Positions 10,155 to 22,245 of a DNA stretch of 64,000 nucleotides are shown in pieces. Within the stretch, counting starts at the first letter, position 1; each line of letters opens with the position of its first letter. The notes beneath the pieces are model-generated. The model was given only the letters and a program-made list of their open reading frames with translations, ran no database searches and had not been told where the DNA came from. Position numbers and translations under genes: made by a program. This stretch comes from Paralithodes platypus (taxonomy: Eukaryota; Arthropoda; Malacostraca; Decapoda; Lithodidae): assembly GCA_032716605.1 (NCBI GenBank), contig CM064480.1, positions 46,142,900 through 46,206,899 on the forward strand, in the 5' to 3' direction.

Positions 10155-11090
10155 TTATATTCGAACCCAGGGGTGTATCTCGGACTGTGCCATCTCTGCC
10201 GTTGGGGGTTTGGGTTTGACTATAACGTGTTGACTTCTACTGTGCCACATGTTGTACTTCTGCAGAAACTGAACCTTTTCACGTTCTGTAATTTTCATTA
10301 TTAACTTATACTTTCGCCTTCGTTCCTCTCTCCCTCTCTCCAGTTGCGCAGAGTAGTTTCTAGGGTCTCTGTCCAATTATCTTGGTCGCCGAAGCAGGAA
10401 TGCTAGTAAGGACTGACTAATATCATCAGTTCCGCAACTTCTTGTTCTAACTCTGGGTCAGGCACATAGACAGGAACAGATACTTTGGAATCTTTTGGTT
10501 CTCCTTCTATCTCAGGCTCGGAATACGGGAGCAACTGGGTACTTGGGGGCATTGTACTTAGCTTGGGGCCCAGGTGTGGACCTGGTGCTTGGTGCAGGGG
10601 TGTGGGAGGAGGAGATAGGGAGGACTGTTGCTGGTACTGCTGCTGGCGAGGTAATGGCTTAATTACAGCATTTTCGGTTCTTCCTTGGACGTTTCGCACT
10701 CACCTCCCAGGGGGCTCGTCTTGGCCAATCATTGATGTGCTATTCTTACTTATCTCATTTCGGCCAACCATCGATCTTGGCTTTCTGTGGCGTGTTTTAC
10801 GATGCTCTTTCATTTGTATCTTAGGCTCGATGGCTAGCTGGTTTGTTAGCTCTGTGGCTAGCCCAAGGAGTGGAAAGCACAATGAAATCCATGGTACCAA
10901 GTTCTCCAGGATGGACATTGCAGCTGCTTGCATTGGGTAGGCTGCCCAAAAGGTTCTCATCCATTGAACGGTTCCTGGTGAAGGTGCCGGGCTTCGGTCG
11001 TTGGGGAGTCGGATGGAGGTCAGTTGCACTGCCCTCACTTTCGCAGTGCTTATGAAGGGGAGGAAGGGGGTAAAAGGAGGGGGACGGGGG
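10155..11090 (-). other. unrecognised coding-like stretch, possible degenerate host exons
   Basis: Three minus-strand frames have non-repetitive composition. 11093-10821 includes HPTPQRPKPGTFTRNRSMDE. One frame runs through 10704 into 10699-10403, with Gln-rich and Pro-rich parts and YVPDPELEQEVAEL. 10376-10155 is charged (REERRRKYKLIMKITEREKV). At 10704/10703 the minus strand reads GGGAG|GTGAGTG, a good splice donor, next to an in-frame stop. I recognise no family. It may be part of a real gene, a decayed pseudogene or an unknown repeat. Splicing is conjecture. Confidence 0.3.
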
Positions 11091-11394
11091 CACGGTGTGT
11101 TTCTTTCATATACCCAAACGATAGAAACGAAACAGTGCACATTGAGTAGTGGTAGCAAATAACTCGATATTTACGGATTAATAATTATTCAAAATGTTGC
11201 ATCAGTGTGTTATAGCTGTTTCGCCAGATAGTATATAGACGCTCCTGACCACAACTGTATGTAAAACTAACACAAACGACATGAATAACAGAAGTAATTT
11301 TCGGGTTACAAATATATGATATATATAATTAGACAGGTCTGTTAGGTATTGCGAGTTCAATATTATAGTATGATAAGTAATATTTGTTCTTCTA

Positions 11395-11600
11395 TTCAAC
11401 AAGTAAGCTTTGGAACTCTCCCTCAATCTGTCTTTACATCATCCTATGAGTTAAAGTGCTTCAAGCTCCGTGTGTCCAGGCATTTTAACTCTAACCCACC
11501 TTGAATTTGGCCTTCTGTCACTCCTTCAACTTTGTGGGGGCCACTTGTTATAATGGCAGCTATGCCTTTGGTTTCCTTCTTATGCACATAGGAAAAAAAG
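11395..11600 (+). mobile_element. LINE-A 3' end, 5'-truncated
   Basis: Encodes the end of the LINE-A RT frame in broken form (GTGTGTCCAGGCATTTT) and its 3' UTR with the GGCA-GCTA-TGCC hairpin at 11555-11565. It ends in an A-rich run near 11595. Matches the better copy ending at 55891. Confidence 0.8.
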
Positions 11601-11609
11601 AAAAGTAAA

Positions 11610-11612
<3 letters not shown>

Positions 11613-11677
<65 letters not shown>

Positions 11678-11690
11678 GGTATATATATAT
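11613..11690. repeat. (CT)n-(AT)n microsatellite
   Basis: Pure CT dinucleotides pass into AT dinucleotides, interrupted once by ACCGGT. Confidence 0.95.
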
Positions 11691-12329
11691 AATTCTATAT
11701 ATTTTAAAGAAATGCAGTAGTGTTATAATATAATTTTCCCGACTCCACCTCCGCTCCACCACAGTTGTCTAGGTGCGACAATAAATGGAAACACCATAAA
11801 CAATTGTTGAACGTGCAATAAAATAACCCATGTTCCAATGCATGAGAAACTGTAATGGCATGCGGAAAAAGAAATTGCTTTTACAGAACTCCTGACTACT
11901 TACTAAACAGTCCATTTTTATCCGTTCTTAAAAATACATCATTTATAAATATTGTGCAGAATTAAAATGAAACATTCTGAACCATTATGGTATTGGATAC
12001 TGTACTGCATTAAAACAAAATACAGGCTAATTATAATGCTTGATGAGAGCATGACCTTTACATTTACAGTGTAATATCCAGAACAAATATATATATAGCC
12101 TATATATTTTTATTTTATTTCACAATTAAGTTTACATACAATTTTGAATCATATAGCAATGCCATCATTTGCAAAGCTCATTTTAATACAATATATGCTT
12201 TATAAAGAGGGCCTTAATAGTGATTATCTAAAATATAATTAAAATAACATTCAATTAACACCATTCAATATACTCTACTGGATTCATACTTAAATGTACT
12301 CTCCTTCGAGTGTGGGTATTTATCTCCCT

Positions 12330-12395
12330 CTTTCTCTCTTTCGAACCCCAGTCAAAGAGAATAACATCCTATGCTTTAACCCACCCGACCACGGG
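12330..12395 (-). repeat. tRNA-derived SINE fragment
   Basis: On the minus strand CCGTGGTCGGGTGGGTTAAA resembles a pol III A-box region and GGGGTTCGAA a B box, at tRNA-like spacing. The body is not resolved. Confidence 0.55.
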
Positions 12396-12780
12396 GTGCT
12401 AAAAGTTAAAGCGTGCGATGTCATTCAGCCTGCAGTATGAATCCTGGCTGAGGCCTAAGCATTTACTAGTGAAATTCACGTATAATTGAGAGTTAATCTA
12501 CATATAAATGATACTTCTATATTTGCCAGCAGAATAATTAAATAATATAAATTAATCCCGAATTGCATGGGGTTAACTATAACTTCCTTGTAGTGTACTC
12601 TGAAACATGGGTCCTACAGCTTGGTATGGAGTTAACTTTTCCCGAGTTGGATTACCTTCGCCTTCGTATAAACTGTATATGGAAAAAGGTTGGTTAACTT
12701 TTATCACGCTGTGGTCAATTGGGATAAAGAATGGGATATAATTTTCATTGACTACGGTTCGAATCTGGGCTGAGGCCTAA

Positions 12781-12806
12781 ATACACACACACACACACAC
12801 ACACGC

Positions 12807-12885
<79 letters not shown>

Positions 12886-12908
12886 TACATATAGATACAT
12901 TATATACA

Positions 12909-12950
<42 letters not shown>
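12781..12950. repeat. (AC)n-(AT)n microsatellite
   Basis: About 12 AC units followed by roughly 130 bp of AT dinucleotides with few interruptions. Confidence 0.95.
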
Positions 12951-12954
<4 letters not shown>

Positions 12955-12964
12955 CTTTATATAT

Positions 12965-14030
12965 CTCTTTACTTTCTAAACTACCCTCCTTCGGTTTCTG
13001 TCCCTGAATTTGTGCCCTTGTCTCTAATTTCCTTTCCGGCCGTTCCATAGCTGCGGTTGTGGACGGCCATCGCTCACTTCCACATCCTATCAACTCCGGT
13101 GTTCCTCAGGGCTCTGTCCTATCTCCCATTCTCTTTCTAATTTTCATAAATTATCTTCTCAACTGTACCTCCAGTCCCATCCATTCATACGCCAGACGAC
13201 TCTCTCTACCTTAACTAGTTTTCCTGAACGCCCCAGCCAGCAGTCCCTCAAAGACAAAGGTAATGAAGCCTTGCAACACTTATCTTCTGATCTAACTACT
13301 ATTTCCAATTTGGGACAGAGAAAACCTTGTTACCTTTAATGCTTCCAAAACCCAATTTCTTCATCTTACTATCCGTTCAGAACTCCCAGAGGACTATCCC
13401 TTACATTTCAACAATATAAAAACCAATCCTTAATTTTCTCTCAATATTCTCGGTGTCTCTTTTTCTTCTGCTCTCACTTGGAAGGACCATATTACCAGTC
13501 TTGCTAAGGCAGCCTCCCAGAAGCTGGGTGTGCTCAACTGCCTCAAGGGGTTCTTTACCCCTGCACAGCTTCTTGCTTTGTACAAGGGCACTGTGCATCC
13601 TTGTATTGAGTATTGTTCACATGTGTGGGGAAGATCCTCTTACACCGCACTCATAGACAAAGTAGAAAGGAAAGCCTTTTGTATCATTAACTCCCGCCCA
13701 CTCACCAGCTCTTTGCAATCTCTCTCTATTCGCCGCAATGTTGCATCTCTCTCACTATTCTATCACTACTATAATAATCAATGTTCCTCAGAGTTTTCCC
13801 AGTGTATACCACCTCCTCTACGTAGGGTACATAGTACCTGTCTTGCAAAACAATCCCACCCCTACTCTGTACAACTCTCCAATCCAAGAGTGAAACTTTA
13901 TTCTCAGACTTTCTTATATTCAACTGCTGAGCTCTGGAACTCTCTCCCAGAATCAGTCTTTCTCTCTTCCTATGACTTAAATTGCTTCAAACTCCGTGTG
14001 CCCAGGCTTTTTGGCTCGAACGTCGTCTTC
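12965..14030 (+). pseudogene. LINE-A reverse transcriptase, 5'-truncated copy
   Basis: Homologous throughout to the intact LINE-A frame at 54273-55790. It begins in the RT palm (ACCCTCCTTCGGTTTCTGTC) and includes the [20 protein letters not shown] block. A damaged YADD region follows: an indel near 13195 alters it to YARR. The tail is intact from about 13530 (LNCLKGFFTPAQLLALYKG, WNSLPESVF). The frame breaks at least three times before 13530. The 3' UTR is cut short after 14030, where a cytosine-rich minisatellite begins. Confidence 0.88.
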
Positions 14031-14214
14031 CCTTTCCACCTTCTATCCACACTCACCCACACTTCCCCCTCCCAAATGGTGCAATACATTTGGAATTGGA
14101 GTCAAATCTGATTCTCAATTTGATTCCCAATACTTACCCATCCTTATCCCCATCAAGCCTCTTTTCTCCGCCTCATAACCACACCCTCCCACCAATCCCC
14201 GAGCATCCTTAGCC

Positions 14215-15650
14215 CCCTGTCCACACATCCCCTATCCCTTCCCCACCTCAACAGCACCCCAACCCCTCCTATCCACATCCACCATCACTCCCATACTCCC
14301 CCATATCCCTAAGCACCTTTAACCACACCCACCATCCCTCCCTCTCTCCCACAGCATGCCAACCCCTCCTATCCACATCCACCATCCCTCCCTCACCCCC
14401 ACAATACTCCAAGCCCTTTTTACCCACACCCACTCACCATCACTCCCTCACTCACACAATACCCTAAGCCCTCCTGTCCACACCCGCCATCCCTCCCTCC
14501 CTCACCATTACAGCACCCAAAGCCCTCCTATCCACATCCACGCTCCCTACCTGACCCCCACAATACCCTAAGCCCTCCTATCCACAGCCGCCATCATTCC
14601 CTCACTCCCACAGCACCCCAAGCCCTCCTATCCACACCCACCATCCCTACCTCACTCCCATATCACCCTAAGCCCTCCTATCCACACCCACTCATCATCC
14701 CTCCCTCACTCCCATACACCCTAAGCCCTCCTATCCACATCCACCATCCCTTTCTCACTCCCACACAACCCTAAGCCCTCCTATCCACGCCCGCCATCCC
14801 TCTCTCACTCCCACATCACCCTAAGCCCTCCTATCCACATCCACCATCCCTTTCTCACTCCCACACAACCCTAAGCCCTCCTATCCACGCCCGCCATCCC
14901 AATCTCACTCCCACATCACCCTAAGCCCTCCTATCCACATCCACCATCCCTTTCTCACTCCCACACAACCCTAAGCCCTCCTATCCACGCCCGCCATCCC
15001 TCTCTCACTCCCACATCACCCTAAGCCCTCCTATCCACGCCCGCCATCCCTCTCTCACTCCCACATCACCCTAAGCCCTCCTATCCACGCCCGCCATCCC
15101 TCTCTCACTCCCACATCACTCTAAGCCCTCCTATCCACGCCCGCCATCCCTCTCTCACTCCCACATCACCCTAAGCCCTCCTATCCACTTCCTCCATTCC
15201 TCCCTCACTCCCACAACACCAAGTCCTTCTATCCACGCCCACCATCCCTTCCATAACACTCTAAGCCCCCTACCCACACTCCCACAACGCTCTAAGAAGC
15301 CATCCTATCAACCCCCCCCCCCCTTCCCCCCGACACCCCCCCAAGCCCTACGATCCTCACCGAACCCAAATCGAATCCCGAACAACGAAATCCCGAGCAG
15401 ATGTCGCCTCTTCAATCCCACCAATCCATTCCCATCTACATCCCAAACATATCCCCACCATCCCTCCTATCCATACCCATTCAAAATCCCACCCACTATC
15501 TATCCCCTCCCTACCTCCCACAGCACCTTGAGCTCTCCTATCCACACAAACAATCCCTTCCACTATCTCTCCCCTCAACCCCCACAACACCTTAAGCTCC
15601 CCTATTTACACCCTCCCCTCCCTCACTCCCCCACAGCCACCTAAGCCTCA
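14215..15650. repeat. 50-bp pyrimidine-rich minisatellite
   Basis: Tandem copies of a unit beginning CTAAGCCCTCCTATCCAC, best ordered at 14700-15200 where the spacing is 50 bp. Copies decay towards both ends. The plus strand is almost purine-free. Frames inside are artefacts. Confidence 0.9.
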
Positions 15651-15954
15651 CGATCCTCACCAAGCCCAAGTCGAACCACCAACAATAGAATCCCGAACAG
15701 ATGTTGTCCGGAGCGGCTGAGTCAACTGGCTGAGAAGACTGAGCTGGTGAGTACACAGAGAGAGAGAGAGAGGCTGGCTGGCTGGGAGAAAGGTCGGCGC
15801 TAGGTATTAACCCTTTCAGCAGACGCCACTCTTCATTATCCTGCGCGTTGCCGTAGGCGTGAAGGGTAAGGTATTGTTTTCACCTCTGCGTTGCTCTCGA
15901 TCTGTTCTAATACATGGTCCTATTCACTCATATGCTCACGACTCTACCTTACAT

Positions 15955-16115
15955 TGACTGTCTTGATAGCGTAATGCATAGTGCGCGGAATTTCGATGTG
16001 AGTATCCTGGGTTCGAGTCCTCGGAGTGCCACATATATTTGTTGATTTAATTAATTGAGTTTAGATGTGAAGTTGGTTGGTGTAAAACACATAATACAAA
16101 ATTATTCAACTAGTT
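15955..16115 (+). mobile_element. tRNA-derived SINE, variant 2
   Basis: Plus-strand head ACTGTCTTGATAGCGTAATG (A-box-like), then CTGGGTTCGAGTCCTCGGAG (B-box), then the tail GATGTGAAGTTGGTTGG. The same family lies inverted at 41100-41240. Confidence 0.72.
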
Positions 16116-16179
16116 TTCTACAACTACCCGCCACGCAATCACTCCACAATCACGTGATGAGGCCATTGCACTCATATGA

Positions 16180-16615
16180 TCTGATCTATCAACTATTTCC
16201 GATTGGAGCAGAACGAATCTTGTTACTTTCAAAGCTTCCAAGACCCTATTTCCCCATTCTCCCGTCGCAATCTTCCACAAGACTATGCCTTACTCTTTAA
16301 AAATAAACAAACCATCTTTTAATTTTCCCTTAATACTCTTGGTGTATCTTATTCTTCTAACCTTTCTTGGAAAAATTATAGTACCACTCTTTCTAAAAAC
16401 AACTTCTCAGAAGTTAGGTGTGCTCAACCGTCTCCTTGGTTTTTCACCCCCGCACAGCTTCTTGCTGTGTATAGGGGCTCTGTGCACCCATGTATCGAGT
16501 ATTGTTCGCATGTGTGGGGATGTTCAACCCATACCACACTTATCAAAAAGGTAGAGTCAAAGGAATTTCGTCTCATCAATTCGCCTACTCATACTAATGA
16601 TGATAGTAAGACGCT
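16180..16615 (+). pseudogene. LINE-A fragment
   Basis: Recognisable in the 16285-16694 frames as the LINE-A C-terminal RT region (GSVHPCIEYCSHVWG, KVESKEFRLINS), with multiple frameshifts. It is followed without a 3' UTR by a family C MITE, which suggests the MITE or a deletion removed the end. Confidence 0.8.
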
Positions 16616-16890
16616 TTACCCCATTCAGGTGTCGATCTTTTACTGGGCAAGCAATAGCGACCCTGTAATTTTGAAGAAATTAACCTTCGCCTAGGACTTT
16701 CTATCAATATTTTTACGAAACTAGCTTGTAGGGGAACTGGGTTGGCATGCTTTAGTTTGAAGCAAGTCTATGAAGGTGTTTTTGTTCGCGTAGGGGACAA
16801 ACTACAATAATTAATTGCTCGATAAGGGGATAATCAAGCAAAATCCCCACAAGACGTTGGACAAGATAGTATTTTCAGGACATGCCTGGA
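16616..16890 (+). mobile_element. MITE, family C, partial
   Basis: Has CCATTCAGGTGTCGATC, GGCAAGCAATAGCGACCCTG, a stem-like CTTCGCC zone and the tail AAGCAAGTCTATGAAGG, then GGGGACAAACTA and AAAATCCCCA shared with 7.4 kb and 23.7 kb. Confidence 0.6.
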
Positions 16891-16947
16891 GATGTGTGTT
16901 CTTTTATTCAATGACTACCGTTTCAAGGTAAACAAATAATAGTATGC

Positions 16948-17155
16948 CAGGTGTTTGTGTGGTGCAGTGGTTAGCATGCTCGGTTCACAGCTGAGAGGTC
17001 CCTGGTACGATTTCCGGGCCGGGCGAGACAGATGGGCGGTCTCCTAACACCCAATGTCTCTGTTCACCTAGGCAACAAATAGGTACCTAATGATAGTGGA
17101 CAGTTGTGACATCCTCTCTAGGGAAGTAAACTGTGGTTACCCACAATACTACAGG
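16948..17155 (+). mobile_element. tRNA-derived SINE, variant 3
   Basis: Head GTGTGGTGCAGTGGTTAGCA matches an A box in a tRNA-like context, and GGTACGATTTCCGGGCC a B box. The body includes CAACAAATAGGTACCTAATG. It runs into a family F foldback element. Confidence 0.75.
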
Positions 17156-17161
17156 TTTGAG

Positions 17162-17534
17162 TTAAGAGGGGTCACCGTTTTTTTTTTTATCTTTCTCTCA
17201 TTTTCTCTCTTTCCCTGGCTAGTATCCTTTCGGCCCCATTCAGCCAACTGTCTTAAGATGTTTATCCCCATCCAGGTGTCGATTTCTTCCTGGCGAGCGA
17301 TAGCGAGCCAGCATTGTATGGAGGAATCCGGCTTCGCCGGAGAAATTTTTCTATCGAAAAATGTACAAATTTAGCTTGCTGTCAAAACAAAATTATATAT
17401 ATGCTGGCTCGCCAGGAAAATATTGACACCTGGATGGGGGTAAGCATGTTAAAACAGTAGGCTGAATGGGGCCAAGTGGATACAAGCCAAAGAGAGAGGG
17501 AGAGAAAGAGAAAAAAAGCGAGGTGGGCTCCCTT
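17162..17534 (+). mobile_element. foldback element, family F copy 1
   Basis: Starts TTAAGAGGGGTCACCG. The left arm carries the core (AGGTGTCGATTTCTTCCTGG, the CCGGCTTCGCCGG hairpin, TTTTTCTATCGAAAAA). After a centre at about 17395 the right arm is largely its reverse complement. The right terminal TTAA is lost. Homologous to 40464-40845 and 47610-47982. Confidence 0.85.
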
Positions 17535-17883
17535 CCACCGCAGGCTCCAAAGGGCGATGAGATGGAGATAAGCGCCACGGCTGCAAGTTGTGTTACTGAA
17601 CTGTACGGAGGTGTAGTGGCAATGAGGGTACAGTAGGGAACATTAATAAGGTTAGTCCCATTAGAATATTTGAACCTTTAAAGCCAATTTGTGAAGTGCG
17701 TGGGATATATGAATGCATCTTGTCTCGTTTATGTTCGACACTGATTCAAATTGGGCGCATAGCTGTTAGTGTTTACGGCTGTAAAATATAGGAATGTTAG
17801 GTGGTAGGTTGTAATAGAGTGAGTTTGAGAGTACACACACACACATACACACACAGAGACCGAAAAGAGAAAGAGAGAGAGAG

Positions 17884-17915
<32 letters not shown>

Positions 17916-18300
17916 CAAATGTCAATGAGGGACAGACGCAGGTCAAACAGACTGGGAGATGACACTGACTGGAGATCCAATCCTAGATGCCGAGACTCTG
18001 ACATCTTGTATCTCATGCCTGCAACATGAATTTGTGCCACATCATACTTAGATGCTGTCTTGCTGCTTATGCCAAATACAGAGATTGGAGAGAATTTAAG
18101 CAAAACCCTACCTACACAAAGAAACAAGGACCTGCATAAGCATGCTTGCTAAAAAAAAAAAAACTACTCCCAAATAGGTCATGTCAAAATGGGAACAAAA
18201 TACAAAAAGGAAACTGTGGCAACCAAACTGTCACAGCACAATAGTGGTCACTATTTAAAGAAAGACAAGGCCTTGTATCACATGTAGAAATCCCATATCT
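17535..18300. other. no recognised gene
   Basis: Contains an (AC)n/(GA)n patch at about 17833-17914. The 132-codon minus frame at 17729-18127 crosses that microsatellite and shows no domain. Confidence 0.45.
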
Positions 18301-18985
18301 GAAAAAGGACAATGGTATCTTCACTTCCAGCAACAAAAGAAAAAGCTTAACTAATAGCTAATATGTTCAGCAAGAAATTGATTGTACCAGAACCAAACAT
18401 ACCTCACCTAGTTATACCACAACTCAACAATGTTTTGTTAACAGAAAGACATATAAGAGAGGGGGATGTGCTACCGCGGCTTGAATACTGTAATGTGTTA
18501 ACATCCCCATACAAAGCAGGCAAAATAAATTATCTAGAGAGTGTACAAAGGAATTTTACTTCGCATATAAACTCGGTAAAACATCTACACTATTGGGAGC
18601 GTTTAAGATCACTGAAACTGTACTCGTTGGAGCGTAGAAGAGAACGTTACCTAATAATATACACATGAAAAATCGCAGAGGGTTTAGTACCAAACCTACA
18701 TACCACGATAGTCATGAAATTCAGTGATAGGAGAGGCTGGGAATGCAATATCCCCCGGATGAAAAACCGGGGTGCTATTGGCTCTCTGCGAGAGGGTTGG
18801 TTATGACACAGAGGACCACGTCTCTTCAACAAACTCCCACGGCGAGTAAGAGACATGAGGGGCATCTCGTTAGACAACTTCAAGAGAGCCCTCAATGTCG
18901 AACTGTAAAAAGTGCCAGACGAGCCCATCTTCGCAGGGGAGCGTGCTGCCCCTTCGAACAGTCTGCTGCACCAAATCACCACCCA
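18300..18985 (+). pseudogene. LINE-C, RT C-terminal fragment
   Basis: The frame at 18363-18668 has EGDVLPRLEYCNVLTSPYKA and INYLESVQRNFTSHI, the usual end of jockey/CR1-type RTs. It continues past stops with KIAEGLVPNLHT, RGPRLFNKLPRRVRDM and VPDEP. It is interrupted by at least two stops and abuts the LINE-B start. Confidence 0.78.
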
Positions 18986-19420
18986 GAATGAGGGGCGACG
19001 CACTCCTCGGTGCTGCTAGGAGAGTGACGAACACAACCTTAGGTGACCTTAGGTTAGATAAAGCACACAGCACAACTAAAGCAACTGGACCTGATGAGAT
19101 TACTCCACATACCTTGAAAAGCTGTGCTAATGAACTTGCTAAGCCTCTGACCATGCTTTACCAGTCCTGTCTACATACAAAATCTTGGCCAACACTGTGG
19201 AAACAAGCACAAGAAGAAATCGAAATGTGATCCAAAAATTTACCGACCAATATCTCTCTGTCTGTTACGAGCAAAATATTTGAGAAAGTCATTGCTGAAC
19301 AACTTGCAAACAATTTAGATAAGCACCATTTAATAAGCAATACACAATATTATTTCAGACAGGGCTGCTCCACATCAGATCTACTTCTCCCACTCTCACA
19401 AGCTTGGAAAAAAACTCTGG
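18986..19420 (+). pseudogene. LINE-B, left half (split by LINE-E)
   Basis: Encodes the pre-RT and RT fingers of a jockey-like LINE: TKATGPDEITPHTLKSCANE, a frameshift near 19215, then SVTSKIFEKVIAEQL and ISNTQYYFRQGCSTSDLLLP. It stops at ACTCTGGAT, where the poly-T of LINE-E begins. The same gene resumes at 21453. Confidence 0.82.
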
Positions 19421-21452
19421 ATTTTTTTTTTTTTTTAAGAGACAATGAACGGAGGAAGGAAAAACAGATAACACAAAAAGGTCCATGTAACTAAAGGCAT
19501 CCTCCATTCATAAAATGTTAGTAACAACTGGATTTAAACATTTGTAGATTGTAAGTTTGTGGAAAGCAATTCGAGGGAAGTGAATTCCAAAAGAGTAGTA
19601 GCTCTAGGGATAAATGAATTCTGATAAGCAGAAGTTCTGCATTGTGGAGGAGAAAGTGTAAATTCATGGGCGCTCTCAGCTGCCCTAGTTCTACGGGGAA
19701 AGATGTGGAGAGGTGGCACAGTTGAAGCAAGTTCCTTGGAACAATTGCTGTGAAAATATCTAGAATAATGCAAGGGATGCAACGTTTCTTCGTATGGATA
19801 ATGTAGGAAGGTCCTGTGTGATTGCAGGGTTATTGATTAATCTAATAGCTTTATTTTGAATTTTGTCCAACTGCCTCAATGCAACCACTCCTCTTCCACC
19901 CCACAGAGGTGAACAGTAATCCATCTGAGAACGCACATGACTTTTATATATTACGGCCAACTGCCCGTCAGTGAAGAATTCTCGAACTCTGTACAGGAGT
20001 CCCAGTTTTTTAGAGGCATTCTTAGCAATGCTTCTAACATAATGTGTCCAGCTCAAGTTAGTAGTTAATGTTACACCGAGAATGTCAATACTAGGGGAAG
20101 TGGGAATATTTACATCATTAACAAAATATATGGGAATCAGTGAGATTCTGTCGGTTAGAAAATTTAATGTACTTGGTTTTCTGTGCATTAAAGGAAACTA
20201 GATTCTTTTGTCCCCATTCATTAATTCTAGAAAGGTCCTGGTTCAGAGAAATTGCAGTGTTTATTTTTGAATTTATAAGATCGGGTTGGGTGAAAGAATT
20301 GGTAAATGTGAAGGAACTGTGGAGTGTTGATTCATCTGCGTAGGAATGTATTGGATTATAAGTGGTAGATATGAGATCATTGATATGAATGAGGAACAGA
20401 GTTGGGGCCAAAACTGATCCCTGGGGAACACCAGCATTTATTGAGTGAAATTGAGAATAAAGGCCATCTACCATTACACGTATTTTTCTGTTATGAAGAT
20501 AAGAAGAAATTAGTGGAACTAATGATGCAAGGCCATAGTGTGACATCTTCGACAATAAGGATTGATGCCAGATTCTATCAAATGCCTTTGATATATCCAG
20601 TGCTATTGTATGTGTTTCACCATGTTGGTCTGTAGCTTGGTTGATTTGATGCGTAAGAAGGCAAAGAATGTCTGCAGTTGATCGACATCATCTAAAACCA
20701 TATTGCCTATCACTGATTAATTTATTATTCTCAAGATGCTTAATTATGTGATTATTTAATATAATTTCAAAGACTTTACCAAGAGTGGAAGTTATAGCTA
20801 TTGGTCTGTAGTTTGATGGATCTGAAGAGGCACCTTTTTTAGGAACTGGATGAATGTTTGCTTCTTTCCAGGGTACTGGGAAGCATGAGGTATGAGTACA
20901 CAGACGGAAACATTTTGCCAATACAGGAGCGAGCACCAAGGAGCAATTCTTAAGTACTATTGGAGGAATTTCATCTGGACCAGGAGCCTTATCTACTGAG
21001 AGATTCTGCAAAATAGTTTTGACATGTCTGGTGCGGATCTTAAGTGAGGGAATTTCAGGCGAATTAAAATTAAGTACAGGGACATCTTGATTTATTTCAT
21101 CTAAGGTTGAGTTGGTGGAGAAAATATCCGCAAGAAGGTTAGCTTTACCTTATGGGTCACTTACAAGATTGCCAGTCGGAGATTTTAATGGTGGAATGGA
21201 TGAAGCAGTAGTGAAGTTGGATTTGAATGAGTTAAGAGTAGACCAAAATATTTTGTTATCATTTGGATTATTTAGAAGTTTATTTGCCTGCTTGTGGAGA
21301 AAGTTTGATTTAGTTAGGTTTAATACAGTTTAAGCATGATTTCTGATGTTTCTAAAGTAATTAAAGGCTTCATGTGTTTTTGATCTTGCGTATGCATTGT
21401 AGGCTATTGCTTTTTGTTCAGTTACTCTAGCACAATTATGGTCAAAATTATG
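19421..21452 (-). mobile_element. LINE-E, inserted inside LINE-B
   Basis: The minus-strand element has its poly(A) tail at 19421-19436 (T-run on the plus strand) and extends to about 21452. It carries the linker upstream of RT and most of RT. Flanking LINE-B halves join at a shared TGGAT, consistent with a short target duplication. Confidence 0.85.
19518..21340 (-). pseudogene. LINE-E reverse transcriptase (one stop, at least two frameshifts)
   Basis: Reading from 21340: the linker, then LSVDKAPGPDEIPPIVLKNC, YRPIAITSTLGKVFEIILNN, SDRQYGFR, an in-frame TGA at 20685-20687, then [34 protein letters not shown] and YADEST. The last replaces the usual YADDST and is probably a damaged catalytic site. 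Frameshifts near 20160 and 19780 separate the C-terminal parts (VIYKSHVRSQMDYCSPLWGG; LSIRRNVASLALF). The C-terminus resembles LINE-A, so the two are sister jockey-like families. Function by family: target-primed reverse transcription. Confidence 0.87.
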
Positions 21453-22245
21453 GATGCTGCTAACCCCATTCTAGTTATAGCATTAGACATACAGTAGCTG
21501 GTACCTTTGACTGTGTATGACCCCAAGAAATGATGACCAAACTTCAGGCACTTGGCATTGCTGGGGATCTGCTTCAGCTACCTGATTAGAAGGAAATTAA
21601 CAGTGGCAATAAATGGTCAGATCTCTACCAGTCATCTCATTGAAGCCTCAGTTCCTCAGGGATCTGTTTTAAGACCACTGCTCTGAAACATTTTCATTAA
21701 TGATTTACTTGAACAGTAACTACTTCAAGGACTTCCATTACCAAATGCCTATGCAGATTACTGTATTCTGTCTTACACTTACAAGAGAGATGAGGCAGAG
21801 GAAATGATAACTACCACAAATCATCAACTAAAATATATCGCTGCACTGGGCCAAAGGTGGCAAGTAAAGTTTGCTTCAGAAAAGACCTAAGCAATGGTAA
21901 TAACCAACTTACCAAATGATGTCAGTATACTATACTTGATGGAAAATTATAACTAGGAAATGATTACCTTAAGATTAGCAACAGCCTTAGCATCCTTGGA
22001 GTAGAGTTTGATAGTAAGCTAACTTTTGAAAAACATATAAAAGAGCTAGCATATAGAGCATCTTTAATAGTAACTGCTCTCTGACGTATCAAACACCTTC
22101 TAGATGCTGAAGGATTGAAAACTCTCTACAAGGCCCAGGATCGATCACACCTTGCATATGCACCCCTTATATGGATGTCTAGCCCACGAATCTACCTCTT
22201 TCTCCTTGATAAGGTTCAGAGGAGAGTTGAAAGTCTCCTTACCTC
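21453..22245 (+). pseudogene. LINE-B, right half
   Basis: Resumes the gene cut at 19420 (LVIALDIQ; then SVPQGSVLRPLL, a damaged NAYADYC, and ALYKAQ-like DRSHLAYAPLIWM with FLLDKVQRRVESL). It has many stops and shifts and is clearly older than the LINE-E inside it. A related scrap is at 24355-24597. Confidence 0.8.

Larger units (their letters stand above)
11600..12964. other. AT-rich interval with microsatellites, no gene
   Basis: CT/AT microsatellite at about 11613-11690 and a large AC/AT microsatellite at 12781-12950. A tRNA-like SINE scrap lies at 12330-12395. The open minus frames here are microsatellite translations. Confidence 0.7.

Noticed and set aside
16948..17020. Functional tRNA (A-box GTGGTGCAGTGG)
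   Set aside because: B box is altered (GGTACGATTTCC) and a SINE body follows.
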